Made by a program: the position numbers and the translations under genes. DNA of 64,000 nucleotides, from the NCBI GenBank assembly GCA_033980235.1, contig CM067075.1, positions 29,753,385-29,817,384 on the forward strand, in the 5' to 3' direction. The number at the start of each line of letters is the position of its first letter. Positions within the stretch are counted from its first letter, which is position 1. Below are positions 29,101 through 35,910 of the stretch, piece by piece. Source of the DNA: Diadema setosum (lineage: Eukaryota > Echinodermata > Echinoidea > Diadematoida > Diadematidae). Under the pieces are notes generated by a model that worked only from the letters and a program-made list of their open reading frames with translations, was not told the origin of the DNA and did not search any database.

Positions 29101-32100
29101 TATTTCAATATAATATTATAAGCATCGTGTAATGTCCGTTTATTATGCATATCAAAATGTAACATACATTCCATACGCATGTTTAAAATGAAATTGTTGT
29201 TTTATGCAGTGCACGTTTAAGGCAGTAGGATCTCCGTATTTGTCTATAATAGCAACGGACGATGTGTACCAGACAACTGGGAATGTGATGGGTTTAGTGA
29301 CTGTTCTGATAACAGTGACGAACAGTACTGTGGTAAGTTTCTCCCTCTTTCATGGGGGAAAATGACAATATTATCAATTAGACCCTTAACAGTTCATTCA
29401 TTTTAAACTACAGATACTTCCTAACTGAAGTATCAGGGAGTGAAAAGGGAACACAGAAAAATGACGCAGTCATAAAGGTTGAGAACAAAAATGCATATTT
29501 TGCACATTTTCAGTAATGGTGATTGCGTTCCCCTGCTATTATGATAAATCAAGAAAAGTTGCCTACAAGGTGGTTTTGATACAGGAAAGGGTTTCTCTCT
29601 ACCAAGTTTTAAATACCGGTGTTTTCTCTTCTGTTGTATTTCCCAAGTAGGTTCTGGACCGATATACCTCACAGAAGCAATGCCCTACGCCGGCAGCTGC
29701 TACGGCTTTGGATGTAACTGTATCGGAAGTGACTGCCTTTCATCAGACTGTTACTGCGATGCGGCGTGTGAGCGGTTCAACGACTGTTGCTTCGATTATA
29801 GCTACTATTGCCCTAACACTGGACTAGGTAGAATATCATTCATATTGCGCTCCTCTATGCTTTGAATACGGTAGGGTTAAAGAAATGTGTACTGATATTG
29901 ATGAACTTGAACACAATAATTAGTAATATAACAATATCGTTCTCCAGTCAAAATTAAATTCTGGTGTTGTGGAAAAGGAAATCTGTACAGTATCAGCTTT
30001 ATATTGCAAAACATTTAAACAGCTGTCACAAGGATGAAATGGAATAAAGTATTTGGTGGCAAAAAAGGGACCTTGGAAATAAAATCTTTGTATCAATTTG
30101 ATGATGGACATAAACATGAAGGTCATGCAGCAACAGAATGACATTAGGAATATCAAAAAGGTTCAGATTATATTTTGTTAACATCTTACATTTCACCACA
30201 GGCAGAATAACTTCCATTTCCGTTTAATATATAATCCATACGTATGTGTGTGTTTGTGTGTGTGTGTGAGCATGCGTGTAATTTACTTCCACGTTTTCCT
30301 GGAAAAAAAAAAGAACTGAAGAAGAGGGGTGATGCGTTGAAAATGTGATCAACCATTAAAAGTTTTTAACGTCAATAACAAATTGTAATCTCTTCTCTTA
30401 ATATACTGGAAATGAATAATTGCACTTCTGTAGAGAAACAACATGACTTTCACAAAAAAGGGTACCATGCCTACTGGGATGTTTGTCCCCATTATACCCT
30501 AAAGTATACGAATCATCGTTTACGTTGATTTTAATGTGTGGAAAACTGTTCTATGGATAGTGAACACCGTTTCCACGAATTTCAAATATGCAGGGCTCGT
30601 TTGTAAATCAGTTATGTAACTAACAGGGCTACCCTGTGAAAATAAAAAGGAAAGATGAATAAATAAATAAACAAATAAATGAATAAATAAATAAATACAT
30701 AGATAATTATATAGATTGACATTCTGTCACAGTCAGTGAGTGGTAAACATGAAAGCTGATTCTTTGTAGTCCAATAACTAACGACTCTTTTTCGTAAATA
30801 TGGACAAGATAATCTTGCGGCATCTCTGTTTCTCCAAAAATCATTAACCTGAGAAAAGATAATTAAGACCAAGCGACACCCTGGTAAATTTGCAGAATTC
30901 CTTGGCGAGATTATTACAATAATTGAATCTACTGAAAAAAACAAACATAATATTTCAACATGTAGTATGTAGCTTCTGTCGGGTTTTCACAATACCGGAA
31001 TGCTTGAATTGTGCCGTGTTTGTGTGGAATGTTAGCATGTGGCTTGAACTGTCTAACAATTATCTTAATACCATCTGCACAGAAATCTAAGGTGTATTTT
31101 TTATGTTCTTGTTTTCATTGAATACGTTTCTTATCCTGCCAGACTGAGAATGAGATGTTTGTAATCGTACAGTGAAACATAGATATATAGAAAAATAATC
31201 GTCACGTTTTTGTACCACTTTTGTCTGTGTCTCTACGCTGTGCAGCAAATGGACTTTACTACATCCAAGCTTTGGACGCTTTACCGGTAAGGCTGATAAA
31301 TCGGAATCCTTCCAGAAAAAAGGAGAAAACGAAATCCTTTACAACCCTTTAAATCTTTATTTTTTAAGTGAGTTTCCTGTCGCCATTATAATTCGAAAGC
31401 ATTCTATCGTTACCAAATTGTTATCGAATTGCGATTATTTAAACCGTTCCTCATACAGAATAGTCCCCGATATGTTGACTGTTATAGCGATACGGATAAG
31501 AAATGTTCATAAAATATACTTTTGGGACAATTTCTGTAGCCAAACTCACCAGGTATAGTGGGAACAGGATACCGCCATGACAGTAATACTTTTCATCATC
31601 GAAAACTTTAATGTAAACTGTGCTACGAAATATTGTCAAGCGATGTACAGTTTATCAAATTCTCCATTACATAAATTACTTCGATGATGTAAGGGTACAT
31701 AAAACTCATTTTGTAGAGAAATCTTCAACTATGTCAAACGAAGTGTGAATTTTCTTCAATAGTTGTCTCCCTCTGCAAATAAAATTTGTAAGATCGCAAC
31801 TGCTGATCTGTAATTTATCAAATATGTCGAATCAGCAGTTGGGATCTTATCAATGTCATTTGTAGAGGGAGACAAATTGAAGAAAAATCACCCTTCAACC
31901 TTCACCCCTCTTGTGTCATTAATCCCTTGTCCTCCTTGGACTACTTAATAATGTCGGAGCTTGGGTATTTACTCATCGTGTCACTTTCGGCAACGAGGGA
32001 TAGCCTGGACACGTAGTGTCACTGCTCGGAAAGCAGTAGATGAAAGGTTCGAGTCCAGTGGTTCTTTTTTCCGACATGTTTGTTAAATTGCAGCTCAGCT

Positions 32101-32377
32101 CCTGCGAGCTTACAAATTTCATTTGTAGAGGGAGACAAATTAAAGAAATTCTTCAATCTTCTGATCAATATTCTCTTGCTTTCATGTCAAATGAAATTGG
32201 ATTTAGGTCGAAGTGCGCCGTCGACGTGAAGTCAATGGCAAGCGACGCCGCAGACGCAGGGATGTTGGGGAAGAGGAAGGCGAGGACATGAACGAAACCC
32301 GTCGTCGCAGACGCAGAGCTGACGGAGAAGAGGAGGAAGCCGACCCCAAACCCGAAGCCGAACACTCGTCTGAATGA
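1224..32377 (+). CDS. Gene A (3' part): modular secreted protein, LDLa/SRCR/MAM/SMB with Arg-rich C-terminus
   Basis: This is the overall gene model; the exons are listed separately. Seventeen coding exons with consensus AG/GT borders join in frame to 2276 bases, which is two leftover bases of a split codon plus 758 codons including the stop. The first visible exon starts in phase 1, so at least one coding exon, including any signal peptide, lies left of the window. The order is LDLa, linker, SRCR, MAM, linker, LDLa, MAM, linker, LDLa, LDLa, somatomedin B, short exon and Arg-rich tail. All these families are extracellular, so a secreted or surface protein is expected. The modules resemble MAM and LDLa proteins of the MALRD type, but the full architecture is not one I recognise. 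A decayed LDLa exon near 29210 is left out because it carries an in-frame stop. Confidence 0.8.
1335..2326 (+). other. Intron without recognised content
   Basis: This AT-rich stretch lies between the first LDLa exon and the linker exon. I saw no domain-encoding exon, RNA gene or clear repeat in it. Confidence 0.4.
2327..2356 (+). CDS. Gene A exon: Ser/Thr linker mini-exon
   Basis: This 30-base exon is phase 1 to phase 1, with acceptor CCTCAG and donor GTAAAG. It reads GLSVSTTP flanked by split Gly codons. It matches in size and composition the Thr-rich mini-exons of gene B (for example 48682). It probably forms a flexible, O-glycosylated spacer between the LDLa and SRCR modules. The call rests on splice signals and analogy, so confidence is moderate. 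Confidence 0.6.
2915..3370. repeat. CpG-rich CGTGCG/CGTACG simple-motif block with a 23-base tandem repeat
   Basis: The block is strikingly GC- and CpG-rich compared with its AT-rich surroundings and is made of degenerate CGTGCG, CGTACG and CGCACGG words. Four head-to-tail copies of a 23-base unit starting CGCACGGACCCGTGC sit at 3123-3214. Open frames appear on both strands because the motifs lack stops. The word usage resembles the ends of the TTAA-flanked element at 26260-28399, so this may be a relic of the same family. Confidence 0.75.
3684..4383. mobile_element. Non-autonomous TIR element, family 1, copy 1
   Basis: The element starts TATGTGACCCTGCACCTCAA and ends with the inverse, TTGAGGTGCACGGTCACATA. 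A second, very similar copy of nearly equal length lies at 58713-59407 in gene B. There is no coding capacity. It sits in the intron between the linker exon at 2327 and the SRCR exon. Confidence 0.85.
4700..5192 (+). mobile_element. LINE 3' end fragment with AAACC-type tail
   Basis: A short decayed coding end (to about 5062) is followed by an untranslated stretch. It ends in CAGAAATAAATCAAACC and repeated AAACC units near 5165-5200, the usual 3' tail of a non-LTR retrotransposon. No reverse transcriptase domain remains. Confidence 0.5.
5200..5492 (+). mobile_element. Second LINE 3' tail fragment
   Basis: A pyrimidine-rich 3' untranslated-like stretch ends in GAAATAAAATTTCATTTGAA followed by TTGAATT repeats. 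This closely resembles the LINE tail at 56950-56973 that also ends in GAATTGAATTGAA. It directly abuts the preceding tail, suggesting one element landed in the tail of another. Confidence 0.5.
6192..6521 (+). CDS. Gene A exon: SRCR domain
   Basis: This single 330-base exon, phase 1 to phase 1 (acceptor CAACAG, donor GTAAGC), encodes a complete scavenger receptor cysteine-rich domain of about 110 residues. Hallmarks are [44 protein letters not shown] and AGVFCD. Six cysteines are present. The position after LGY that is often cysteine in eight-cysteine domains is Tyr, so one disulfide of the group B pattern is missing even though the domain is encoded by one exon. SRCR domains bind proteins, polysaccharides or microbial surfaces; the ligand cannot be inferred here. 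Confidence 0.95.
7766..8118. mobile_element. Non-autonomous element, family 2, copy 1
   Basis: This roughly 350-base stretch starts TTAAAGGGGGTGTATAATTT and ends near ACTATCCCCTTAG. It is alignable over its whole length to 58259-58648, sharing words such as TCGCTTTGTTTTACTTTG. The ends are weakly inverted. It lies just before the first MAM exon. Confidence 0.75.
8203..8340 (+). CDS. Gene A exon: MAM domain 1, part 1
   Basis: The exon is 138 bases with acceptor GACCCAG and donor GTAAGC. It encodes the N-terminal MAM segment with [22 protein letters not shown] and GPSGDHTTG. It ends one base into a Tyr codon completed by the next exon. NNGS is a possible N-glycosylation site. MAM domains mediate adhesion and oligomerisation outside the cell. 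The matching exon of MAM 2 is 16290-16433. Confidence 0.92.
8812..9172. mobile_element. Hairpin-rich element, family 3, copy 1
   Basis: Two internal hairpins are visible. GAGCCATGCGTCCGG pairs with CCGAACGCATGGCTC near 8877-8912, and GTGGATCAGTGAGAATTGG (9020-9038) pairs with an inverted copy near 9125-9143. A second copy lies at 38957-39356. The element is non-coding. Confidence 0.75.
9965..10206 (+). CDS. Gene A exon: MAM domain 1, part 2
   Basis: This 242-base exon starts in phase 1 and ends in phase 0 at a strong GTAAGT donor. It encodes the MAM core: [26 protein letters not shown] and GDFWDEAA. Three aromatic or cysteine positions ([11 protein letters not shown]) match the family closely. 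The MAM 2 counterpart at 20650 has exactly the same length and phases. Confidence 0.93.
10276..10725. repeat. Tandem duplication of about 220 bases with CAA runs
   Basis: Two imperfect head-to-tail copies begin ACTTGCATGCATGGTGTA (about 10276 and 10495). Each ends in a run of CAACAA triplets (about 10453-10470 and 10690-10720). The repeat lies wholly within the intron between MAM 1 parts 2 and 3. Confidence 0.8.
10886..11009 (+). CDS. Gene A exon: MAM domain 1, part 3
   Basis: The exon is 124 bases, phase 0 to phase 1, with acceptor TTCTAG and donor GTATGA. It encodes the MAM C-terminal part: [27 protein letters not shown] and GFCQVQ. The GDIAIDD motif and following cysteine are diagnostic of the end of MAM domains. 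The three exons together give a full-length domain of about 168 residues. Confidence 0.92.
11096..11138. repeat. (GT)n microsatellite
   Basis: An almost pure GT dinucleotide run lies just downstream of the MAM 1 end. Confidence 0.95.
11355..14073. mobile_element. 2.7 kb TIR element composed of CACAGTGTGGTA-like motifs
   Basis: Perfect 13-base terminal inverted repeats, ATCCCTTATGGAA at 11355 and its reverse complement at 14061-14073, bound the element. The interior is dominated by variations of ACCACAGTGTGGTA and ACTATGTGGTGA on both strands. These are arranged as loose direct and inverted tandem repeats (notably 11380-12130 and 13560-14050). Another foldback element (about 12161-12421) is nested inside. 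No transposase frame is present. Related copies are at 36954-37240 and about 290-945. Confidence 0.8.
12161..12421. mobile_element. Foldback element nested in the CACAGTG element
   Basis: The ends CTAGATGTTAAAG and TTTTAACATCTAG are inverted. Further inside, TTTACACAAAAGGTAGC (near 12234) pairs with GCTACCTAATGTGTAAA (near 12329). It carries none of the CACAGTG words of its host, so it is a secondary insertion. Confidence 0.7.
15167..15202 (+). CDS. Gene A exon: linker mini-exon between MAM 1 and LDLa 2
   Basis: This 36-base exon is phase 1 to phase 1, with acceptor TATTAG and donor GTAAGA. It encodes [11 protein letters not shown]. The counterpart at 23516-23551 encodes [11 protein letters not shown] in the same position after MAM 2, which strongly supports this as a real exon. 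Confidence 0.85.
15565..15675 (+). CDS. Gene A exon: LDLa domain 2
   Basis: This 111-base phase 1 to phase 1 exon encodes six cysteines and the core [21 protein letters not shown]. The Gly usual after ECD is Ala here. It is nearly identical to the LDLa exon at 26107, fitting a duplication of the MAM-linker-LDLa block. Confidence 0.92.
15676..16289 (+). other. Intron without recognised content
   Basis: This is an AT-rich intron between LDLa 2 and MAM 2 with a short poly-G tract near 16098. No other feature is supported. Confidence 0.4.
16290..16433 (+). CDS. Gene A exon: MAM domain 2, part 1
   Basis: The exon is 144 bases with acceptor GACCCAG and donor GTAAGC. It encodes [29 protein letters not shown] and GPSGDHTTG. 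The second half is almost identical to MAM 1 part 1, while the first residues differ and two extra codons are present. Confidence 0.92.
17020..17885. mobile_element. TIR element with four internal repeats carrying palindromic X-box-like motifs
   Basis: The ends ATACCCCCGCCAAACGAAG (17021) and GTTTGGCGGGGGTAT (about 17845-17859) are inverted. Inside, a unit of about 160 bases is repeated four times. Each copy contains GTTGCCATGGTAAC, at 17231, 17390, 17557 and 17721. A short hairpin (GTCGCTGTAGCGAC) follows the right end. No long coding frame is credible. Confidence 0.8.
18582..18772. mobile_element. Small TIR element with telomere-like CCTAAC core
   Basis: Repeated GGGCAATTACCCC words at the left end (from 18582) are matched by inverted GGGGGTAATTGCCC words at the right end (to 18772). 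The core (about 18624-18715) is a degenerate run of CCTAAC, CCTAAT and AACCCT units resembling telomeric repeats. Confidence 0.8.
19389..20533 (-). mobile_element. Probable solo LTR (retrotransposon), minus orientation
   Basis: The segment begins TGTTACGACCAC and ends TTTGTGACA, giving the TG..CA ends of an LTR. GTAT occurs directly outside both ends, consistent with a short target duplication. Read on the minus strand there is a TATATAAG box near 20055-20062, followed about 30 bases on by a promoter-proximal region. No internal retroelement genes flank it, so it would be a solo LTR left by recombination. Assignment to the Ty3/gypsy group is a guess. Confidence 0.55.
20650..20891 (+). CDS. 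Gene A exon: MAM domain 2, part 2
   Basis: The exon is 242 bases, the same length and phases as the MAM 1 counterpart, with acceptor CACGCAG and donor GTAAGT. It encodes [33 protein letters not shown] and GDMWYEER. The sequon NST is present near its end. Confidence 0.93.
20892..22299 (+). other. Intron with an imperfect direct repeat
   Basis: Two segments of about 75 bases (about 21010-21085 and 21460-21535) share words such as GATGCATATTC and GCAACCATTTA followed by GAGCACACAA. A short CA-rich run follows at about 21533-21565. Nothing else was recognised. Confidence 0.5.
22300..22420 (+). CDS. Gene A exon: MAM domain 2, part 3
   Basis: The exon is 121 bases with acceptor CTCCAG and donor GTATAT. 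It encodes [28 protein letters not shown] and GLCQQQ. It is one codon shorter than MAM 1 part 3 and keeps the diagnostic GDIAIDD motif. Confidence 0.92.
22421..23515 (+). other. Intron without recognised content
   Basis: The stretch is AT-rich. Scattered similarity to the intron after MAM 1 (for example ATATACTGGCTTGA near 22573 and 11175) shows that the intron belonged to the duplicated block. No exon or mobile element is supported. Confidence 0.45.
23516..23551 (+). CDS. Gene A exon: linker mini-exon between MAM 2 and LDLa 3
   Basis: This 36-base phase 1 to phase 1 exon has acceptor TATTAG and donor GTAAGA. It encodes [11 protein letters not shown], matching the mini-exon at 15167 in length, position and sequence. 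Confidence 0.87.
23691..25510. mobile_element. Inner foldback element with CAGTATGTCC ends and TA target site
   Basis: The element runs from CAGTATGTCC (23691) to GGACATACTG (25510), with TA directly outside both ends, as expected for Tc1/mariner-type insertion. The arms are inverted over several hundred bases. For example, CACTCGATTTGCTTCAGTGG (from about 23829) pairs with CACTGAAGCAAATCGAGTGG near 25358. A further copy of the terminal motif occurs at about 25085. The element carries a LINE fragment in its loop. Confidence 0.85.
24075..25058 (+). mobile_element. LINE 3' fragment inside the inner foldback element
   Basis: A short frame (to 24293) ends with residues GPKYWNELP and [10 protein letters not shown], typical of the extreme C-terminus of CR1/L2-like reverse transcriptase proteins. 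It is followed by a long 3' region and a tail of GAAATGAAAAT-type units near 25030-25058. The arms TGGGTGTTATCAAT and ATTGATAACACCCA of the host hairpin flank it. Confidence 0.7.
26107..26217 (+). CDS. Gene A exon: LDLa domain 3
   Basis: This 111-base phase 1 to phase 1 exon has acceptor TTCCAG and donor GTAAGT. It encodes six cysteines and [21 protein letters not shown]. It is closely similar to LDLa 2 at 15565. Confidence 0.93.
26260..28399. mobile_element. 2.1 kb TTAA-flanked TIR element with CGTACGTGCG-rich ends
   Basis: The ends AGCCGTGGTCACAACTC and its inverse (right end, with one mismatch over 22 bases) are directly flanked by TTAA at 26256 and 28400. This is the target-site hallmark of piggyBac-type transposons. 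The outer 400 bases on each side are rich in words such as CGTACGTGC and GCACGTA. No transposase is visible, so it is non-autonomous. A smaller element sits inside at 27638. Confidence 0.75.
27638..27779. mobile_element. Small MITE with CTGGGGGG ends
   Basis: The ends CTGGGGGGTGTTTCAT and ATGAAACGCCCCCCAG are inverted and the element is 142 bases long. Inner arms around TTTGTCGGTGA and TTTGTCGGTGAAAACCTCCGA are partly palindromic. It is nested in the TTAA-flanked element. Confidence 0.8.
28603..28682. mobile_element. SINE fragment
   Basis: Similarity to 35670-35750 is clear in words such as GTTGC.ACTGCT.TAC.AGAG and in AAGT.TTG.CA.GTACC. It is a truncated copy of the tRNA-derived SINE described at 35640-35910. 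An AAAC repeat follows. Confidence 0.5.
28689..28731. repeat. (AAAC)n microsatellite
   Basis: About ten AAAC units stand directly after the SINE fragment, perhaps its expanded tail. Confidence 0.95.
28978..29088 (+). CDS. Gene A exon: LDLa domain 4
   Basis: This 111-base phase 1 to phase 1 exon has acceptor ACACAG and donor GTATTT. It encodes [17 protein letters not shown] and [13 protein letters not shown] with six cysteines. It is most similar to the first LDLa exon (1224), including its GTATTT donor. Confidence 0.93.
29210..29332 (+). pseudogene. Decayed LDLa exon
   Basis: The 3' half is a good LDLa sequence ([25 protein letters not shown]) ending in a normal GTAAGT donor at 29333. From the best acceptor (TATGCAG, exon start 29210) the frame is right, but TAA is the fourth codon. 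The first cysteine is absent and the second is replaced by Tyr (TAT where TGT is expected). Starting instead after TTTAAG at 29221 would avoid the stop but not restore the cysteines. Skipping it keeps the gene in frame, because the flanking exons are both phase 1. An assembly error is a possible alternative explanation. Confidence 0.7.
29651..29827 (+). CDS. Gene A exon: somatomedin B-like domain
   Basis: This 177-base phase 1 to phase 1 exon has acceptor CAAGTAG and donor GTAGAA. The motif [17 protein letters not shown], followed by YYC, is the somatomedin B signature. Ten cysteines are present instead of the usual eight, because of an extra CNC and a following cysteine near the start. Gene B encodes the same ten-cysteine form at 62495. 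Somatomedin B domains are compact disulfide knobs in vitronectin and in ENPP-type proteins. Confidence 0.93.
   Translation, partial: VLDRYTSQKQCPTPAAATALDVTVSEVTAFHQTVTAMRRVSGSTTVASIIATIALTLD
29828..31245 (+). other. Intron with microsatellites
   Basis: A short GT run (30242-30268) and an AAAT-type run (about 30653-30702) are present. No exon or mobile element was recognised in the remainder. Confidence 0.5.
31246..31286 (+). CDS. Gene A exon: short conserved exon before the Arg-rich tail
   Basis: The exon is 41 bases, phase 1 to phase 0, with acceptor TGCAG and donor GTAAGG. It encodes [13 protein letters not shown]. The gene B counterpart at 63058 encodes [13 protein letters not shown] with the same length and phases, which confirms it as a real exon. 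It may form a short hydrophobic helix. Confidence 0.9.
31751..31884. mobile_element. Foldback element with GTCTCCCTCTGCAAAT-type ends
   Basis: CTTCAATAGTTGTCTCCCTC at the left and GAGGGAGACAAATTGAAG at the right are inverted. AACTGCTGAT and ATCAGCAGTT form the inner arms. A lone copy of the right arm recurs at about 32117-32155, just upstream of the last exon. Confidence 0.8.
32207..32377 (+). CDS. Gene A last coding exon: Arg-rich polybasic/acidic C-terminus
   Basis: This 171-base exon starts in phase 0 after ATTTAG and ends at TGA. It encodes VEVRRRREV, then a run of KRRRRRRD, an acidic stretch DVGEEEGED, a second Arg run after NET, and a Glu-rich end finishing EHSSE. Basic runs alternate with acidic spacers. 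Such runs could be proprotein convertase sites or could bind glycosaminoglycans; the sequence does not decide between these. The gene B counterpart (63522) shares the VEVRRRREV start. Confidence 0.9.
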   Translation, partial: VEVRRRREVNGKRRRRRRDVGEEEGEDMNETRRRRRRADGEEEEADPKPEAEHSSE

Positions 32378-32740
32378 ATATGACCCCGCTAGAGAGAAAA
32401 AAATATATACATAGATGGGCTAGCTACTGACTTCGATATATTCTTAAGGGTATCTTAAGTATTGAAAGGCAGTGATTTTTACCTGATTTCATGTCATTGT
32501 CGCCCTTATTTGTTTTTCCACTAATGATAGGATACCGATTATGTTTTCGAATCTTGTATGATTGCAGATTCGAAGCTTAAAACAAAGTTTCTTTCGACAC
32601 ATTATCTGGTATCACCACTTTTCATTTGCTTTCACCGTGTGTCGGAACCGTTAATTTCACATTTTGGAGCTGTTATTCTAACACATTTTCCTATGATCTG
32701 CACAAGACTGTAGGAGAGACCGTCTACACAGCTGCGCAGA

Positions 32741-32746
32741 AATAAA
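32741..32746 (+). terminator. Possible polyadenylation signal of gene A
   Basis: AATAAA lies 364 bases after the stop codon of gene A in an A-rich stretch. It is the first canonical hexamer I found downstream. Confidence 0.4.
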
Positions 32747-34418
32747 AAAAGAAAACGGCTTTCTTGTCACGGACAAAGATCTATTAAAGATTGCAAAACT
32801 GCAGAAGGGAGGGATATTTCTCCGTAATTATCCATACTCACATCTTCCATCCAAGACAACTGCGATCTAATTTGCAATTTGATTAATGATTCATTTGCAA
32901 TGGAAATTCCAAAATAGTGGGCAGGTTTTTTTTTTTTCGGTCGCAAATTACAGAAGCTGACATTATAGGTTTCCAATTAATAGACTTCCAACTGGATCTT
33001 TGTTTATCTGAGTCTTAAATGCTTTTACTGAAAGCCGAAACAACCATAACATTCACCCCAGCACAAGCTTAAAGAAATATGTATTTCATATTCCTTTTTA
33101 AAGTGAAATATTACCTAGAAGCAATAGGACGCGTGCTCTTTTTTAATGTGCTTTATCAAACTTTTAATCTCCTTCATTGTAAAGTCGTGCATACGTTATT
33201 TAATACGTCATTGCTATAACCTGCAGTCATCGGTCAAATTGTGAGGTCAACGAACCACATCTTCCTCTATACACATACTTATCTTCTACTCTAACACATG
33301 TGGATGCCCTCTAAACGATTGTTGTGTGATTTGAGGAGCCATTAAAATGAACAAAGTTTATTGATTGTGAAATTGTAATAAGTACAAAAGTTCGAGGTTT
33401 GGAAATTGTATTGTTAATGATGACTATAAGGCCACCAATAAAACTATTTCACTTGAATATCCAGGAAGTCTCTGAGCCATTATTCGTTTGTGACGTGAGC
33501 CACATCACAGGTCGTCGTGAGAACAGTAATATTCACATCATAAATTTTCAAAGTGTACAGTTTTTATTTGTACACTTAGAATGTTAATTTTGTCACACCT
33601 GGGTAAGTGTAAGAGATGTACCTGAGATAAGGATGGCAGCTTATATAAACGTCTGTTTATTTGGGTATATGAATGATAAGCAGACGTTGCCGTGATTATT
33701 GTTTCAAAGTAAACGTCGGTAGCTAAAACAAAGAAATAAACTCGTCCAATGTTTACATTCCTTCATATTGGATTACATACTAATTTTAATGAATCGATGA
33801 TGAATCATGAAGAACAATATCACAACGATTTACAGGTAATGAAGTTATTGAGCAATCATAATAATCTTAAATGTCCAAGAACAAAACTAAATAGACCTCA
33901 AACACCACTCCAATAGACCTCAAACAAAATGTAGCTATAATATATACATAGAATATATGATATATACAGTAATGTAAATAGGCATAAGTTTGTGCGAGTG
34001 TGTGTGTGTCAACAAGCGGTAAAAATGTAATTCATGTATTCTATGTAAATTTTATGTAGTAATATGATATATAAAGGCAAAAGTTTTGAAAATAATCATT
34101 TGGCAGGGGTAATCGTACATTTTATTGACTATACTTAGCTACGTATTTAAATAATGAGAATGATCTGTTCAGTCATGGACGAGAGAGCACACACTGAAGA
34201 CATCAGATAGTCTTCCCGACACGTACAAGCACACAACGTATGAACATAAACAGAGTCGTTGAGTTCGAATTGAGTGAGCATACTGTAAACACGATGCAAG
34301 AAATACTACTGTATGTTTCACGTAAAAGGAGGTCAAACAAGAAGTGATGATCAAACAGGAGACACTCAAAAATTCGACGGAAACAGAATATTCCCAACAC
34401 CAGTAAACATGACATTCA

Positions 34419-34620
34419 GCTCAGTTCAGTTTTTATTCACCAATCACTTTAGGAGTATACAATAAAAAGATACACAAAGATATATAACTATATACAAAGT
34501 ACGTGAAGTAAACATAAACAAAACAGAAAACAAACTTGATGGTGGGAACCCCAGGAGAAGAAGTGCCTATAGATAGGGGCCCCAGTAATGCTTAGATATT
34601 AATATACATGTAAAACAAAA
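34419..34620 (-). mobile_element. LINE 3' tail, minus strand
   Basis: On the minus strand the segment reads as a 3' untranslated region ending GGTGAATAAAAACTGAACTG followed by AGCTGAA. This is a common form of non-LTR retrotransposon tail. No coding part was recognised. Confidence 0.45.
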
Positions 34621-34773
34621 CAAGCAAAAGAATCAATTCATTTCATTTCAAGTTTGTACATTTGGTTTGGTAGGACATTAGTGACTTAAAAAAAAAACAT
34701 TTGTGATTTTAATTGTTCCAAAGTTACGCAATTTAATAACGGAAGGAGTTACTTTTAAGTGTTTATATGTTTA

Positions 34774-34799
34774 TGTGTGTGTGTGTGTGTGTGTGTGTG
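34774..34799. repeat. (GT)n microsatellite
   Basis: A nearly pure GT run in intergenic DNA. Confidence 0.9.
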
Positions 34800-35639
34800 C
34801 ATTTTTTTCTTGATCCTGCATAAAGAATACTGCTGTTGGTTTTTTTTTCTGTTTTCTGACAGTAGAATTCTTATAATATAATATATCGCTATAAATAGTT
34901 TGAATTCATATAAACATGATTATAGTAATTTTCGAACAATGAAATGCTAAAGTAACTTTCAGTCAGCAGCAACTTTGATACATGGGTATGATTTTGATTT
35001 ATTCAACATACAAGCAGTTTAAGGATAATGTTACCATCCATTAGAGTTGTTGCAATGGAGTCGCCAATCTTCAATGTGTTCCACGCATGATAAAGAGTGA
35101 TCAGTGCTCTTGAAACACTGTAACTTAGAAGCCTTCTAATGTAAAGTAAGATCACAATCTGATATAGATTATTTTCAATCGTAATTGTGTATAGCAGGGT
35201 CACCTATTTGGAGGAGTTGCAAATTAAGTTTTAAGTGACAATCAAGAAAAATCTGTATCTTCTCTACGTGATGCATTGTCGTTTCATCTGCAGACTTTAG
35301 ATACAACTGCAGACCTATAAATGCAAACACACAAAGACATACACATAAATATGGTTACATATTGTCACGACTCAACCAGTCACCACATCATCACATGCAA
35401 AATATTCCGCTCCATTCCAGGCAGATCGCACCCAAACCATGCATCACAACAATGTCGTTAAAGACCACGATTGGGAAGCCATGTCTTGATCTGAGAGCGA
35501 TAACAATTGCTGCGGACCTTTTTATTGGTATTAGCCTTGTTCAAGGCGCATCACAATATATACATATTACATTTATATCAAACTGTAAAGCGTATTCTTA
35601 CCTTGTTCTAAAGCTCCCACTGATTTGCTTATAATGACC

Positions 35640-35910
35640 ATAGTGTATTGTTTAGCCTGGGCAGCCTCTTCAGTGTTGCCACTGCTCTACCAGAGCGCCC
35701 TGCAATAATCATTACCCTATAGCGTTGCCAGGTACCCATATACCTGGGTCGAGAGGGACGTGGTGGGTTAAGTCATCTTCTCAAAAACAAAAACAAAAAC
35801 AAACAAAAACAAGAACATCAAGGACGTAAGCACTGGGCGGGAATCGAAATCGTGGCCTCCGATTGGGAGTCGGGAGTATTATCCACTATACCACAGCTTG
35901 AGAAGACACC
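35640..35910 (-). mobile_element. tRNA-derived SINE, minus strand
   Basis: Read on the minus strand, an A box (GTGGTATAGTGGATAA, about 35880-35895), an anticodon-like hairpin CCGACTCCCAATCGG and a B box (ATTTCGATTCCC, about 35839-35850) stand in tRNA order. They are followed by a tRNA-unrelated body and T/G-rich runs. The T arm does not pair well, so this is a retroposon promoter rather than a functional tRNA gene. The body word GTTGCCAGGTACCCAT is shared in diverged form with 28603-28682. Confidence 0.75.

Noticed and set aside
35828..35905. tRNA gene on the minus strand
   Set aside because: A and B boxes and an anticodon-like loop are present, but the T arm pairs poorly and the segment continues into a SINE body with a second truncated copy at 28603.
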